The notes under the pieces: model-generated
Told to the model about the DNA's origin: nothing
Databases searched by the model: none
What the model saw: only the letters and a program-made list of their open reading frames with translations
From: Erysipelotrichaceae bacterium UBA2227
GTDB lineage: Bacteria; Bacillota_I; Bacilli_A; Erysipelotrichales; Erysipelotrichaceae
Assembly: GCA_002348095.1 (NCBI GenBank)
Contig: DDYT01000034.1
Location: 1-25,935, forward strand
Direction of reading: 5' to 3'
Length of the DNA: 25,935 nt
Made by a program: the position numbers and the translations under genes
In this document: positions 6,926-14,911 of the stretch, one piece after another
Layout of the letters: each line of letters begins with the position of its first letter
How positions within the stretch are numbered: the first letter of the stretch is position 1

Positions 6926-7696
6926 ATGCTTTTAACCATCGATGTCGGTAATTCAAACTTAGTCGCTGTCGTTTACGACTGGCAGCGCAACCGGGTTTTT
7001 GACGAGCGTATCGTTACCCAAAAGCAAAATGTCGTTGCATATTATGAAGACTGGCTGATCCGTCTGCTAACCAAACTGAGTCATTTACAGGCCATTGAAG
7101 GAGTCATTTTCTCGTCGGTCGTGCCCTCAATCACTCAGGAAATCATTGCGATCATCAAGGAAAAAACCGGGTTGGATCCGATGATCGTCACCACCGATTT
7201 GGTAGAGGAATTTGTGATCCATCTTGAACAGCGGGATCACTTAGGTGCAGATTTCATTGCGACCAGTTACGGTGCTATGGCAGACTATTCGGTTCCGGCA
7301 ATCGTGGCCGATTTGGGTTCAGCCACCAAAATCAGTGTCCTTAATGCCAACGGTGAGTTTGAGGGCGGGGTCATCGTACCCGGAGTCGGTATTTCCGTTG
7401 AAGCGTTGGTTGGATTTATCCGGCATTTGCCGGAAATTGAACTGAAAGTGCCCGACCGGGTCATCGGAAACAATACGATCACGGCGATGCAATCAGGGTT
7501 GCTATACGGAGTCATCGCATCCGTTGAAGGATTGGCGGATCGTATCGAGAAGGAACTCGGACAACCCATCACCCGTTTGCTTACCGGAGGATATGCAAAA
7601 ATCGTACGCGATTACATGCCACGGTTTGTTTACGATGAATTTCTGTTAAATAACGGATTATTCGAAATATATCAAAAGAAAAGAGGTCATTTATGA
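6926..7696 (+). CDS. coaX: type III pantothenate kinase (CoaX)
   Basis: CoaX phosphorylates pantothenate, the first step of coenzyme A synthesis, in the cytoplasm. The 256-residue protein has the phosphate-binding D-V-G-N-S-N at residues 6-11, L-G-S-A-T-K in the place of the second motif, G-G-V-I-V-P-G-V, N-T-I-T-A-M-Q-S-G and T-G-G, in the family order. In the G-x-D-R motif the catalytic Asp is present (Asp109), but the following Arg is Phe110, which is unusual. The start at 6926 follows AGGAGG at good distance; an ATG at 6908 lies before that site and is rejected. The stop overlaps the start of the ECF gene (ATGA), linking kinase and transporter. Confidence 0.88.
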   Translation: MLLTIDVGNSNLVAVVYDWQRNRVFDERIVTQKQNVVAYYEDWLIRLLTKLSHLQAIEGVIFSSVVPSITQEIIAIIKEKTGLDPMIVTTDLVEEFVIHLEQRDHLGADFIATSYGAMADYSVPAIVADLGSATKISVLNANGEFEGGVIVPGVGISVEALVGFIRHLPEIELKVPDRVIGNNTITAMQSGLLYGVIASVEGLADRIEKELGQPITRLLTGGYAKIVRDYMPRFVYDEFLLNNGLFEIYQKKRGHL

Positions 7697-8256
7697 AAAC
7701 CCGTCATATCACAATCAATGCAATGTTGATTGCCATCACTGCACTGCTGGCTATCGTTCCTAACTTAGGGATCATCACGATCGGTCCGGTATCTTTAACA
7801 ATCATGCACATCCCTGTCATTTTGGCCGGCATCGTTTTCGGTTTTCAATCTGCAGTGATTACCGGATTTACTTTCGGGGTCAGTTCGATGTTTGTCGCTA
7901 TGACCCGGGGTGTAACACCAGTCGACCTGCTGTTCATCAATCCGGTCGTCTCAGTATTGCCACGTCTGTTATTTGGGATTTCGGTAGGCTTGCTTTGGGG
8001 GTTAATCGGTAAACTGAAGTTCAATGAAGACATCAAGATCGGAGTTACCGCCTTTGTATCGACGGTGGTTCATGCCATCTTTGTTTTAGGAATCCTGTAT
8101 TTCTTCTTGGGGTTCAGCGGCGATTTACTGACACAGTTCTCCCAGTGGGCACTGTTTATCTGGGGGATCTTATTGTCAAATACCTTTATCGAAGCAGCGG
8201 CTGCGGTCATATTGTGCATTCCGTTGGTTCGGGTTTTAAGAAAAATCAAGAAGTAA
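7693..8256 (+). CDS. panT: ECF transporter substrate-binding (S) component, probably pantothenate (PanT-like)
   Basis: This 187-residue protein with about six membrane helices has the ECF S-component pattern: a short basic N-terminus M-K-T-R followed by an alanine-rich first helix, a G-P-V-S-L-T-I-M-H-I-P segment and an F-I-N-P-x-x-S-V-L-P-R-L segment. S-components capture a vitamin and use a shared energizing module (EcfA, A', T) encoded elsewhere. The substrate cannot be read from the sequence alone. Translational coupling to coaX makes pantothenate the most likely one, so the symbol is tentative. Confidence 0.75.
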   Translation: MKTRHITINAMLIAITALLAIVPNLGIITIGPVSLTIMHIPVILAGIVFGFQSAVITGFTFGVSSMFVAMTRGVTPVDLLFINPVVSVLPRLLFGISVGLLWGLIGKLKFNEDIKIGVTAFVSTVVHAIFVLGILYFFLGFSGDLLTQFSQWALFIWGILLSNTFIEAAAAVILCIPLVRVLRKIKK

Positions 8257-8257
8257 T

Positions 8258-8279
8258 GACCCACATCGTGGGTCTTTTT
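8258..8279 (+). terminator. terminator after the ECF S-component gene
   Basis: Stem GACCCAC / GTGGGTC with a three-base loop is followed by five T, starting two bases after the stop codon. Confidence 0.9.
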
Positions 8280-8360
8280 CTTGACTCGAAGCGATTAGTA
8301 AGATACATCCGTGAACTAAACAGAGAAATTATTCGATAAAAAGAAAATCATGGAATATGC

Positions 8361-8389
8361 TTTACAAAAACCCCTAAATAAAGTAAAAT
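8361..8389 (+). promoter_or_regulatory. sigma-A promoter of tRNA-His
   Basis: TTTACA (8361-8366) and TAAAAT (8384-8389) are separated by exactly 17 bases and lie about 20 bases before the tRNA. Otherwise the gap 8280-8409 holds nothing I recognise. Confidence 0.75.
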
Positions 8390-8409
8390 TACCATTGCAC
8401 CGAACTTAT

Positions 8410-8487
8410 GGCGGCCGTGGCGAAGTTGGTCAACGCACCGGATTGTGGCTCCGGCATTCGCGGGTTCAAGTCCCGTCGGTCGCCCCA
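8410..8487 (+). tRNA. tRNA-His (anticodon GTG)
   Basis: A full cloverleaf can be drawn. The acceptor stem is 8411-8417 with 8477-8483, the anticodon stem CCGGA / TCCGG flanks a seven-base loop with GTG at 8445-8447, and a T arm contains TTCAAGT. The discriminator is C and is paired by an extra G at 8410 (G-1), the identity element of bacterial tRNA-His. The CCA end is encoded (8485-8487). It is a single tRNA with its own promoter and terminator. Confidence 0.97.
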
Positions 8488-8498
8488 TATGTAAAAAT

Positions 8499-8523
8499 AA
8501 CACTTCTCGCAAGTGTTTTTTTT
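8499..8523 (+). terminator. terminator after tRNA-His
   Basis: Stem AACACTT / AAGTGTT with a five-base loop runs into an extended T tract. Confidence 0.9.
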
Positions 8524-8524
8524 A

Positions 8525-8553
8525 TTGCACATTCGGCTTTGAAGGAATATGAT
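8525..8553 (+). promoter_or_regulatory. promoter of the ABC exporter / two-component operon
   Basis: TTGCAC (8525-8530) and TATGAT (8548-8553) are 17 bases apart. Transcription from here would begin near 8560, which supports the ATG at 8573 and excludes the ATG at 8549. Confidence 0.6.
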
Positions 8554-8572
8554 TATTTCTGGAGTTGATAAT

Positions 8573-9574
8573 ATGATTCACGTCGAACATGCGGTCAAGG
8601 AATTTAAGAAAATCGTTAAACAGCCGGGGCTTAAAGGAAGCATCAACGCACTATTTAAGCCGAGTGTTGAAATCGTCACTGCGGTCAATGACGTATCTTT
8701 TGATGTTAACAAAGGAGAAATCATGGGATTTATCGGACCCAACGGTGCCGGGAAATCAACCATGATCAAAATGCTTACCGGAATCCTTTATCCCACCTCC
8801 GGAAATATCACGGTGGCCGGATATAATCCCCAGAAGCAAAGACAGCAGTATGTACGGCACATCGGTGTCGTTTTCGGTCAGCGAACCCAACTTTGGTGGG
8901 ATTTGCCTTTATCCGAAACATTCACAGTCTTAAAAGAAATATATCAGGTGGAAACAAAAAGATATCAACAGCGCATGGGCTATCTTAACGAAGTGTTGGA
9001 TATTGCCCCGCTGATGACGTCACCGGTACGGACATTGTCCTTAGGTCAGCGTATGCGGGCAGACTTAGCCGCTGCGATGCTGCATCAGCCAAAAGTGCTT
9101 TTTTTGGATGAGCCGACCATCGGGTTGGATGTCGTGGTAAAGGACAACATTCGCAAAGCGATTGCTCAAATGAATAAAAATGATGAAACGACGATTATCC
9201 TTACGACCCATGATTTGGCGGATATCGAACTGCTTTCGCATAGGATCGTCATGATCGATCAGGGCAAGCGGGTTTATCAGGGGACATTGAGCGATTTAAA
9301 AGAAAGATTTGGAAAGAGCAAGAAGATCGAATTTGTGATCAGTGATATGGAACAACCGATCGAACAGCTTTTGTCACAGCGATTTCAGCAGCGGGGCGTA
9401 CAAGTTTATTTGGAGAATGAGAGAGGCACGCTGATCGTCGATCGAAGCATTCCTTCAGCAATCATCCTGAAAGAACTGTTGGATCTGATTGCCGTCAAAG
9501 ATATATCGATCAAAGAGTCAGATGTTGAATCGATCATTAAAGAGATCTATCTGACCAAGGCCTCATATGAGTAA
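8573..9574 (+). CDS. ABC-2 type exporter ATPase
   Basis: This cytoplasmic ATPase of 333 residues powers the two membrane proteins encoded next. It has Walker A G-P-N-G-A-G-K-S-T, a Q-loop followed by T-Q-L-W-W-D-L-P, the signature L-S-L-G-Q-R-M-R, Walker B L-F-L-D-E-P-T-I-G-L-D and the switch H-D. The T-Q-L-W-W-D-L-P segment and the paired roughly 265-residue permeases are typical of the DUF990 (ABC2_membrane_6) exporter group. The C-terminal 80 residues form the usual accessory domain. TGGAG lies 8 bases before the start, and the end overlaps the first permease gene by 8 bases. The substrate is unknown. Confidence 0.9.
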   Translation: MIHVEHAVKEFKKIVKQPGLKGSINALFKPSVEIVTAVNDVSFDVNKGEIMGFIGPNGAGKSTMIKMLTGILYPTSGNITVAGYNPQKQRQQYVRHIGVVFGQRTQLWWDLPLSETFTVLKEIYQVETKRYQQRMGYLNEVLDIAPLMTSPVRTLSLGQRMRADLAAAMLHQPKVLFLDEPTIGLDVVVKDNIRKAIAQMNKNDETTIILTTHDLADIELLSHRIVMIDQGKRVYQGTLSDLKERFGKSKKIEFVISDMEQPIEQLLSQRFQQRGVQVYLENERGTLIVDRSIPSAIILKELLDLIAVKDISIKESDVESIIKEIYLTKASYE

Positions 9575-10379
9575 GATCAAAGCATACCTGCCATTTGCGA
9601 AGGGCGGATTTCTGACTGCGATTGCCTATCGGACGCATATCCTGGGTTTTCTGGTGGGCGAACTTCTCTTCAGTTTTATCATGTATTACTTATGGAAGAC
9701 GGTTTTCGCCAATACCGGTGGTACTTTTCTGGGTTTTACGTTTGCGGATATGGTTGTTTTCATCTTTATATCCAATGCAACGCGCTTTCTGATTCACAGT
9801 GAAGCCACTTATACGGTCGCTGAGGAGATCATGGAAGGAAGTATTTCCATGCGTCTGATCAAGCCGGTCCGATTGGATCTCAGTCTGATGTTTACGGATT
9901 TGGGTGGGACCATCCTGACTTTCTTATTAATTTTCGTTCCGATGCTGATCGGTGTTGAGATTTATAAATATTTTGAGTTTGGTGTCTGGATGGTATCACC
10001 CATTCGCATCCTGTTGTTTCTCTTCAGTGCCGCATTCAGCTTTTTGGTCAATTTCTATTTTGACCTGTGCTTTGGTTTTATGGCGTTTTTTCTCAAGAAT
10101 CTGTGGGGGTTCAGTATTCTAAAGCAATCGATGGTCAATTTTCTTTCCGGATCGATGATCCCTTTGGATTTTCTGCCGAAAATCTTTGCGGATCCGATCA
10201 AGCTTATGCCATTTGCCTCGATCAGCTATACACCGGTCATGATTTATATGGGTAAATACAGTTCTTCCGCGATGCTTAATGCCATGCTTTTACAGGCCTT
10301 CTGGGTTTTTGTCCTGTTTATGGCATCGACCCTGATTTTTGCGATTGCCAAGCGCTTTCTGAGCGTTCAGGGAGGCTGA
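9567..10379 (+). CDS. ABC-2 exporter permease, DUF990 type (first)
   Basis: This 270-residue membrane protein has about six helices, with the M-E-G-S-I-S-M-R-L-I-K-P-V segment that marks the DUF990/ABC2_membrane_6 family. It also has a late segment L-S-G-S-M-I-P-L-D-F-L-P typical of the first partner. It would pair with the following permease and the upstream ATPase as a heterodimeric exporter. Its start overlaps the ATPase gene, and the stop is one base from the second permease. Confidence 0.85.
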   Translation: MSKIKAYLPFAKGGFLTAIAYRTHILGFLVGELLFSFIMYYLWKTVFANTGGTFLGFTFADMVVFIFISNATRFLIHSEATYTVAEEIMEGSISMRLIKPVRLDLSLMFTDLGGTILTFLLIFVPMLIGVEIYKYFEFGVWMVSPIRILLFLFSAAFSFLVNFYFDLCFGFMAFFLKNLWGFSILKQSMVNFLSGSMIPLDFLPKIFADPIKLMPFASISYTPVMIYMGKYSSSAMLNAMLLQAFWVFVLFMASTLIFAIAKRFLSVQGG

Positions 10380-10380
10380 A

Positions 10381-11172
10381 ATGAAACACTTTCTGAAGTT
10401 ATACGCAACATTTATTGCTCAGTATTTCAAGCGCTTATTGGAGTATCGGATCGATTTTCTGACCGGCGCGTTTAGTTTTCTTTTTGATCAAGTGACATCG
10501 CTCGTGTTTATTTTCATCATATTCAATCAGATCCCGGCGTTGAGCGGGTATCCGTTTGAGGCGATCGTTTTCATTTACGGATTTTCTTTGATTCCCAAAG
10601 GAATCGATCATTTTCTGACCGATAATCTTTGGAAAGTGGCGTACTTTATGGTGCGTAACGGAAGTTTCGACCGATATCTGACCCGTCCGATCCATCCGCT
10701 TTTGCATGTGATCATGGAAACTTGGCAAATCGATGCACTCGGAGAATTTCTTGTCGGGATGACTTTGGTTCTGTATTCATCTTCACAAGGGATCATCACT
10801 TGGATGGTTTCAGATATTTTACTTTTACCGCTGACCATGATCATGGCCTCATTGATCTATACCTCGATCAAAATGATGGTCAGTGCGATTGCTCTTTGGA
10901 CCAAGCGCAGCGGAAGCATTCTTCAGATGGTATACTCAACCAATGAATTTGCGAAGTATCCGATCGCGATCTATCATCGGATGATTCAGTTCACGATCAC
11001 CTACGTCATCCCTTTTGCATTTACCTCTTACTTTCCCGCCCGATATTTTATGACACGGGAGAATCCTTGGGGAAATATTGGCGGACTGTTTCTTCTCGCC
11101 GTCACTTTTACTTCATTTGGTGTATACTTATGGCAGATAGGCTTAAGAGCTTATGAAAGTGCAGGAAGCTGA
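10381..11172 (+). CDS. ABC-2 exporter permease, DUF990 type (second)
   Basis: This 263-residue membrane protein is the second half of the exporter channel. It has the family's R-N-G-S-F-D-R-Y-L-T-R-P segment, matching G-S-I-S-M-R-L-I-K-P in the first permease, then P-F-A-F-T-S-Y-F-P-A-R-Y-F near the end. Its TGA overlaps the ATG of the histidine kinase gene by one base, so exporter and two-component genes form one operon, suggesting that they serve a shared response. Confidence 0.85.
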   Translation: MKHFLKLYATFIAQYFKRLLEYRIDFLTGAFSFLFDQVTSLVFIFIIFNQIPALSGYPFEAIVFIYGFSLIPKGIDHFLTDNLWKVAYFMVRNGSFDRYLTRPIHPLLHVIMETWQIDALGEFLVGMTLVLYSSSQGIITWMVSDILLLPLTMIMASLIYTSIKMMVSAIALWTKRSGSILQMVYSTNEFAKYPIAIYHRMIQFTITYVIPFAFTSYFPARYFMTRENPWGNIGGLFLLAVTFTSFGVYLWQIGLRAYESAGS

Positions 11173-12674
11173 TGAATCGCGACAGAATCACAAAAAACCT
11201 TCGCAATATAGGAATCATTGTCATCTTTCTGACAGTGGCAACTTTATTTTCACTTTGGCTCAAAGAAATGAACTGGCCGGAAGCTACCATCATTCTGACC
11301 TATTTACTGAGCGTATTTTTTACATCTCGATATTCAGAGGGTTTTGTGTTTGGGATTCTGGCATCCCTGGGTTCTGTTTTGTTGTTTAATTTCTTTTTTA
11401 CGGAGCCTTTTCTGACACTAAGAGTAAATACACCGGATTATTTTTATACGTTCGCAATCATGCTGATCGTTTCAGTCATAACCGGTACCCTAACACAAAA
11501 AGTGACTTTAGAAACAAAACTGGCAGATGAACGGGAAAAGCGAATCAAAGTATTGATTGATATTACGCGGGAGTTCTTTCTTGCAATGAACTTAGAGCAG
11601 TCGATCCGAAGTCTTCAAAAGCGACTTTCGCAAATACTTAACACCGAAGTGATCATCTGTACGCTATCTAAAAATCAAGGGCAAATCAATGCTTACCCTA
11701 TGACAAGTTTTAATCGCCATTTTCAGAAGTCGGTCGATGATTGCTTGCGAGAATCTCAATACATTTCCACTTCAATACATCACAGTACATCCTTGCGCCA
11801 CCATTTTTTCCCTGTATTATCAAAAACCGGATCGACTGGGGTTATCATCATTTCGAAGATTGAACTTAATCCGGCAGAGAAAGAATTGATTGAGGCATGC
11901 AGTTCACAATTGGCTTTAGCCCAAGATCGTCAGCGGTGGATTGAAAAGCAACAGGAGACACTGCTTGAAATCGAGCAGGAGAAAATGCGGGTTCAGCTTT
12001 TATCAGCGATTTCACATGATTTGCGCACTCCATTGTCATCAATAATCGGCTCTGTGCAGACGATTATGGAAAACTATGACTCATTAAATAAAGAAATTAT
12101 TCTCGGTTTGCTTGAAAATGTAAGTTCGGATTCCCAGTGGCTCTTAGACACCGTTGAGAACATTCTGAGCATGATGAGAATTCAGGATGGCCAGATCGGA
12201 TTTGAGTTTCAAAAACACATTGTGGAAGAGATTATCGAGGAAGTGCTTTCGATTTTTGCAAGCGAAAAATCGCATGTGATAAAGGCTGACATACCGCAAG
12301 ATGCGATATTTGTTCATGCTGACAGCAAACTGATCATTCGTGTACTTATCAACCTAATACAAAATGCCATTAAATACACCCCTCAGTCAACACATATAAC
12401 GATCTCGGTCAGACGCCAGAAAAGTATGGTTGCTTTCGAAGTGGCTGATCAGGGTCCGGGGTTAAACGACAGTGAGAAATTACGGATTTTTGATCGGTTT
12501 TACTCGTTTAAGAAAAATGATCAAAAAACCAGGCAAGGACTCGGTTTGGGTTTGTCTATCTGTAAATCGATCATCGAAGCCCATGGCGGGACGATTCGGG
12601 TTATTGATAATCATCCGTCCGGGTGTCGGTTTATCTTTACATTGAAATCAAAGGGGGATGTCAATGATGAGTAA
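11172..12674 (+). CDS. KdpD-like sensor histidine kinase lacking the N-terminal KdpD/UspA region
   Basis: This 500-residue membrane sensor kinase begins with four closely spaced helices (about residues 10-108), including S-V-L-L-F-N-F-F-F-T-E-P-F, the DUF4118 membrane unit of KdpD. A GAF-like region follows, then a HisKA domain with the phospho-acceptor His282 in S-H-D-L-R-T-P and an ATPase domain with N, G1 (D-Q-G-P-G-L) and G2 (G-L-G-L-G-L-S) boxes. Full KdpD is about 900 residues; the cytoplasmic N-terminal sensor part with its Walker motif is absent. The start overlaps the permease stop, and the end overlaps the response regulator. No kdpFABC is in the window. It probably controls the exporter and/or the nearby K+ uptake genes. 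Confidence 0.9.
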   Translation: MNRDRITKNLRNIGIIVIFLTVATLFSLWLKEMNWPEATIILTYLLSVFFTSRYSEGFVFGILASLGSVLLFNFFFTEPFLTLRVNTPDYFYTFAIMLIVSVITGTLTQKVTLETKLADEREKRIKVLIDITREFFLAMNLEQSIRSLQKRLSQILNTEVIICTLSKNQGQINAYPMTSFNRHFQKSVDDCLRESQYISTSIHHSTSLRHHFFPVLSKTGSTGVIIISKIELNPAEKELIEACSSQLALAQDRQRWIEKQQETLLEIEQEKMRVQLLSAISHDLRTPLSSIIGSVQTIMENYDSLNKEIILGLLENVSSDSQWLLDTVENILSMMRIQDGQIGFEFQKHIVEEIIEEVLSIFASEKSHVIKADIPQDAIFVHADSKLIIRVLINLIQNAIKYTPQSTHITISVRRQKSMVAFEVADQGPGLNDSEKLRIFDRFYSFKKNDQKTRQGLGLGLSICKSIIEAHGGTIRVIDNHPSGCRFIFTLKSKGDVNDE

Positions 12675-13359
12675 AATCCTGATCATTGAGGATGATTTGT
12701 CCATTCGACACTTTTTATCTGCTTTACTTTCGACACAGCAATATGATGTTGTTGAAGCTGCAGATGGTCAGTCGGGTTTCTCTATGGCTTTGAGTCATAA
12801 TCCCTCTGTGATTATTCTGGACTTGGGATTGCCGGATATCGATGGAGTATCATGGATTAGAAATTATAAGCAACTGATTAACTCGACTATTATCGTTGTC
12901 ACAGCTAGAGACGACCATCCGTCAAAAGTTGCCGCACTGGATGCAGGTGCGGATGATTACTTGACTAAACCGTTTAATTCAGGCGAACTGCTTGCCCGAA
13001 TCCGGGTGGCGTATCGGCATTTATCCCAGAGAAATTCTGCCGTAGCTTTGCCGAGTCAGTTCTGCTATAAGGATCTTCGGATTGATTTTGAAAAAGGCCG
13101 AGTCTTTTTAAATGATACTGAAGTTCATCTGACGCCTATTGAACATCAGATCCTGCTGTTTCTTGCCAAAAATCAGGGGAGAGTGCTGACAAGCCGAATG
13201 ATTATAAAGGAAGTCTGGGGCAGTACGGCAACTGAAGGAGATGCACAGAATCTGAGGGTCGTTATGGCGAACCTCCGCAGGAAAATTGAACCTTCCACGA
13301 CTCGCCCGTCGTATATCCTCACGGTAACAGGGGTTGGCTACCGGTTCAATGACGATTAA
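12664..13359 (+). CDS. KdpE-like OmpR/PhoB-family response regulator
   Basis: The protein has an N-terminal receiver domain with acidic D10-D11, phospho-acceptor Asp53 in L-D-L-G-L-P-D, the switch Thr in V-T-A-R and Lys in T-K-P-F. A winged-helix DNA-binding domain follows (about residues 130-230, with L-T-P-I-E and G-V-G-Y-R-F). At 231 residues it has the normal length. Three ATGs are possible (12658, 12664, 12667); the G-rich site at 12653-12657 favours the second or third. Being translationally coupled to the kinase, it is surely its partner. Confidence 0.92.
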   Translation: MMSKILIIEDDLSIRHFLSALLSTQQYDVVEAADGQSGFSMALSHNPSVIILDLGLPDIDGVSWIRNYKQLINSTIIVVTARDDHPSKVAALDAGADDYLTKPFNSGELLARIRVAYRHLSQRNSAVALPSQFCYKDLRIDFEKGRVFLNDTEVHLTPIEHQILLFLAKNQGRVLTSRMIIKEVWGSTATEGDAQNLRVVMANLRRKIEPSTTRPSYILTVTGVGYRFNDD

Positions 13360-13360
13360 T

Positions 13361-13378
13361 CTTTATAAGAACTTTATA
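13361..13378 (+). promoter_or_regulatory. 11-bp-period direct repeat, candidate response-regulator box
   Basis: CTTTATA occurs at 13361-13367 and again at 13372-13378. The spacing of one helical turn is what OmpR-family dimers bind. It lies directly after the regulator gene and ahead of the K+ uptake operon. It is AT-rich, so chance is possible. Confidence 0.35.
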
Positions 13379-13407
13379 CGGTGTTAAGATGCCTTAACAC
13401 CGTTTTT
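13378..13407 (+). terminator. terminator after the response regulator
   Basis: An 11-bp perfect stem, ACGGTGTTAAG / CTTAACACCGT, has a four-base loop and a T run. It separates the exporter/two-component operon from the TPR-trk operon. Confidence 0.9.
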
Positions 13408-13444
13408 ATTTGTCTTGGATTAAAATTGTTTCGGAGGTAGACAT

Positions 13445-13807
13445 ATGGAGAAAATGAACTACGATCTACTGCATCGCTACTTGATTGATGCGGAAGACAA
13501 AATTAAGGAGTTAAGGTTTAAAGAGGCTAAAGAATTACTTATTCAATGTCTGGTTATAAATGACCGGTCACCGCAAGTCCACAACCTCTTTGGAATTATG
13601 TATGAGTACCAGGGTAACAGGGAAATGGCAATGAGACACTATCGGGCTGCCAATGTGTTTGACGGAACCTATCGACCGGCAATCGAGAATATGATGAGAT
13701 GCAGCGATAACAGCTTTCATAATCAAAAACATCCGTATTTCGGTTCGAATGAACTATCGTTTGAAGAAAGACAGCAACTGTCACAGGATGAGAAAAATCG
13801 TGGGTAA
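13445..13807 (+). CDS. small TPR-like protein heading the trk operon
   Basis: This 120-residue, probably cytoplasmic protein has helical pairs spanning about residues 14-72 that read as tetratricopeptide-type repeats: E-A-K-E-L-L-I-Q-C-L, then N-L-F-G-I-M-Y-E-Y-Q-G-N, then A-M-R-H-Y-R-A-A. The tail is polar. CGGAGG precedes the ATG. The last codons overlap the start of the first trkA gene by 20 bases, so it belongs to the K+ uptake operon. A protein-protein adaptor for the Trk system is plausible but unproven. Confidence 0.7.
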   Translation: MEKMNYDLLHRYLIDAEDKIKELRFKEAKELLIQCLVINDRSPQVHNLFGIMYEYQGNREMAMRHYRAANVFDGTYRPAIENMMRCSDNSFHNQKHPYFGSNELSFEERQQLSQDEKNRG

Positions 13808-14222
13808 AATAAGCAATAAGCAGGTAGTTATTATCGGTTGCAGCCGGCTGGGAGCAACAATTGCATCAAAAATGTCTTCTGAAGGCTTGGCTGTGACAAT
13901 CATTGACCGGGATGAGAATGCTTTTCGAAAATTGTCAGATGATTTCAGCGGTTATACATTTATGGGCGATGCTGAAAACATTCAGACACTGATCGATGCC
14001 AGAGTCGATCATGCGGACTTAGTCATCGCTGTGACTGATAAGGATAATATTAACCTGATGGTTTCAGAGATTTGTTCAAGGATTTTTAAAGTCGATAAAG
14101 TGCTTTGCAGAATTTATGATTCTTCAAAAGAACCATTATGCAAACAGTACAACATTGACTTTATAGATACATCTCGACTTTCGGTAGTAGAGTTTGAGAA
14201 AGCGATTGGAGGTTGTTTATGA
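13788..14222 (+). CDS. TrkA-like RCK protein, nucleotide-binding domain only
   Basis: RCK/TrkA proteins sit on the cytoplasmic side of Trk/Ktr channels and gate them on binding NAD(H) or ATP. This 144-residue protein is a single Rossmann-type RCK_N domain. It has G-C-S-R-L-G at residues 17-22 as the dinucleotide loop and an acidic Asp at the end of strand two (I-I-D-R-D). It lacks the usual C-terminal RCK_C domain. The start is the ATG at 13788; a GTG at 13800 with AGGATGAG upstream is an alternative. Its stop overlaps the second TrkA gene (ATGA), which suggests a two-subunit ring. Confidence 0.8.
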   Translation: MRKIVGKISNKQVVIIGCSRLGATIASKMSSEGLAVTIIDRDENAFRKLSDDFSGYTFMGDAENIQTLIDARVDHADLVIAVTDKDNINLMVSEICSRIFKVDKVLCRIYDSSKEPLCKQYNIDFIDTSRLSVVEFEKAIGGCL

Positions 14223-14911
14223 GTCAGTATCGGGTGGTTGTCGTGGGCGGCCGTAAAAAAGCCGACTTTCTTGCCAATGCTCTGTTGAATCGCAAAATGC
14301 ATGTTACATTGATCAATGATACAGAAGACTTCTGTGTTGAAATGTCACATAAATATCCGGAAGCTATCGTTGCCTGCGGAGATGGAACCAAGCCGTTTCT
14401 TTATGAAGATTTAAATATCGAGAACAGTGATATTTTCATTGCTATGATGCCTTCGGATGCTGATAACTTAATTGCGTGTCAGTTGGCCAAGCAGGTGTAT
14501 AAAGTTAAGAAAGTCTTCTGTACGGTTTCAAATCCGAAAAATGTGGATGTTTTCAAAAAGCTGGGTGTCAGTAATGTGATAAGTTCTACCTATATAGTCG
14601 CAAATATGATTGAACAACTGGCAACTTTACGAAACATTGAGAATTACATTCCCATCGAACAAGGGAAGGTTGGGCTGATAGAAACACTTGTGGATGTTGA
14701 TGCCGATGTCTGTTTCAGACCGATAAGTGAAATTGACATTCCGAAACAGTCCATCATTGCATGCATTATCCGAGCGGGAGAAAGCATTATTCCGAAAGGG
14801 AATACGCTGATTTATCCCAATGATAAACTCATTTGTCTTTTTAATGATGGTTCGAAAGAGGAACTTGTCCAAAGTCTCAGTAAGAAAGGCATTCAACATG
14901 GTGAACATTAG
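14219..14911 (+). CDS. TrkA-like RCK protein with RCK_N and RCK_C, degenerate nucleotide loop
   Basis: This 230-residue protein has an RCK_N domain (about 1-130) followed by an RCK_C domain (about 145-225). The C-terminal domain shows the L-I-E-T-L, S-I-I-A-C-I-I-R and I-P-K-G-N-T-L-I-Y-P-N-D-K-L patterns. In the first domain the glycine loop is V-G-G-R-K-K-A instead of G-x-G-x-x-G, and the residue after strand two is N-D, so nucleotide binding may be lost. GGAGG lies before the ATG at 14219. It overlaps trkH by 14 bases. With the preceding gene it looks like a split, unequal pair replacing the double-unit TrkA of Gram-negatives. Confidence 0.85.
   Translation: MSQYRVVVVGGRKKADFLANALLNRKMHVTLINDTEDFCVEMSHKYPEAIVACGDGTKPFLYEDLNIENSDIFIAMMPSDADNLIACQLAKQVYKVKKVFCTVSNPKNVDVFKKLGVSNVISSTYIVANMIEQLATLRNIENYIPIEQGKVGLIETLVDVDADVCFRPISEIDIPKQSIIACIIRAGESIIPKGNTLIYPNDKLICLFNDGSKEELVQSLSKKGIQHGEH

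Noticed and set aside
8549..8575. Upstream ATG at 8549 as the start of the exporter ATPase
   Set aside because: It overlaps the proposed -10 box (TATGAT), so it would be ahead of the transcript start; the ATG at 8573 has a good ribosome site.
13378..13407. Hairpin after the response regulator as an operator or riboswitch
   Set aside because: A perfect stem, short loop and T run directly after a stop codon are best read as a simple terminator.
14820..14900. Start of trkH 78 bases upstream, inside the second trkA gene
   Set aside because: The extra residues have no TrkH likeness and no ribosome site; the ATG at 14898 gives the normal N-terminus.
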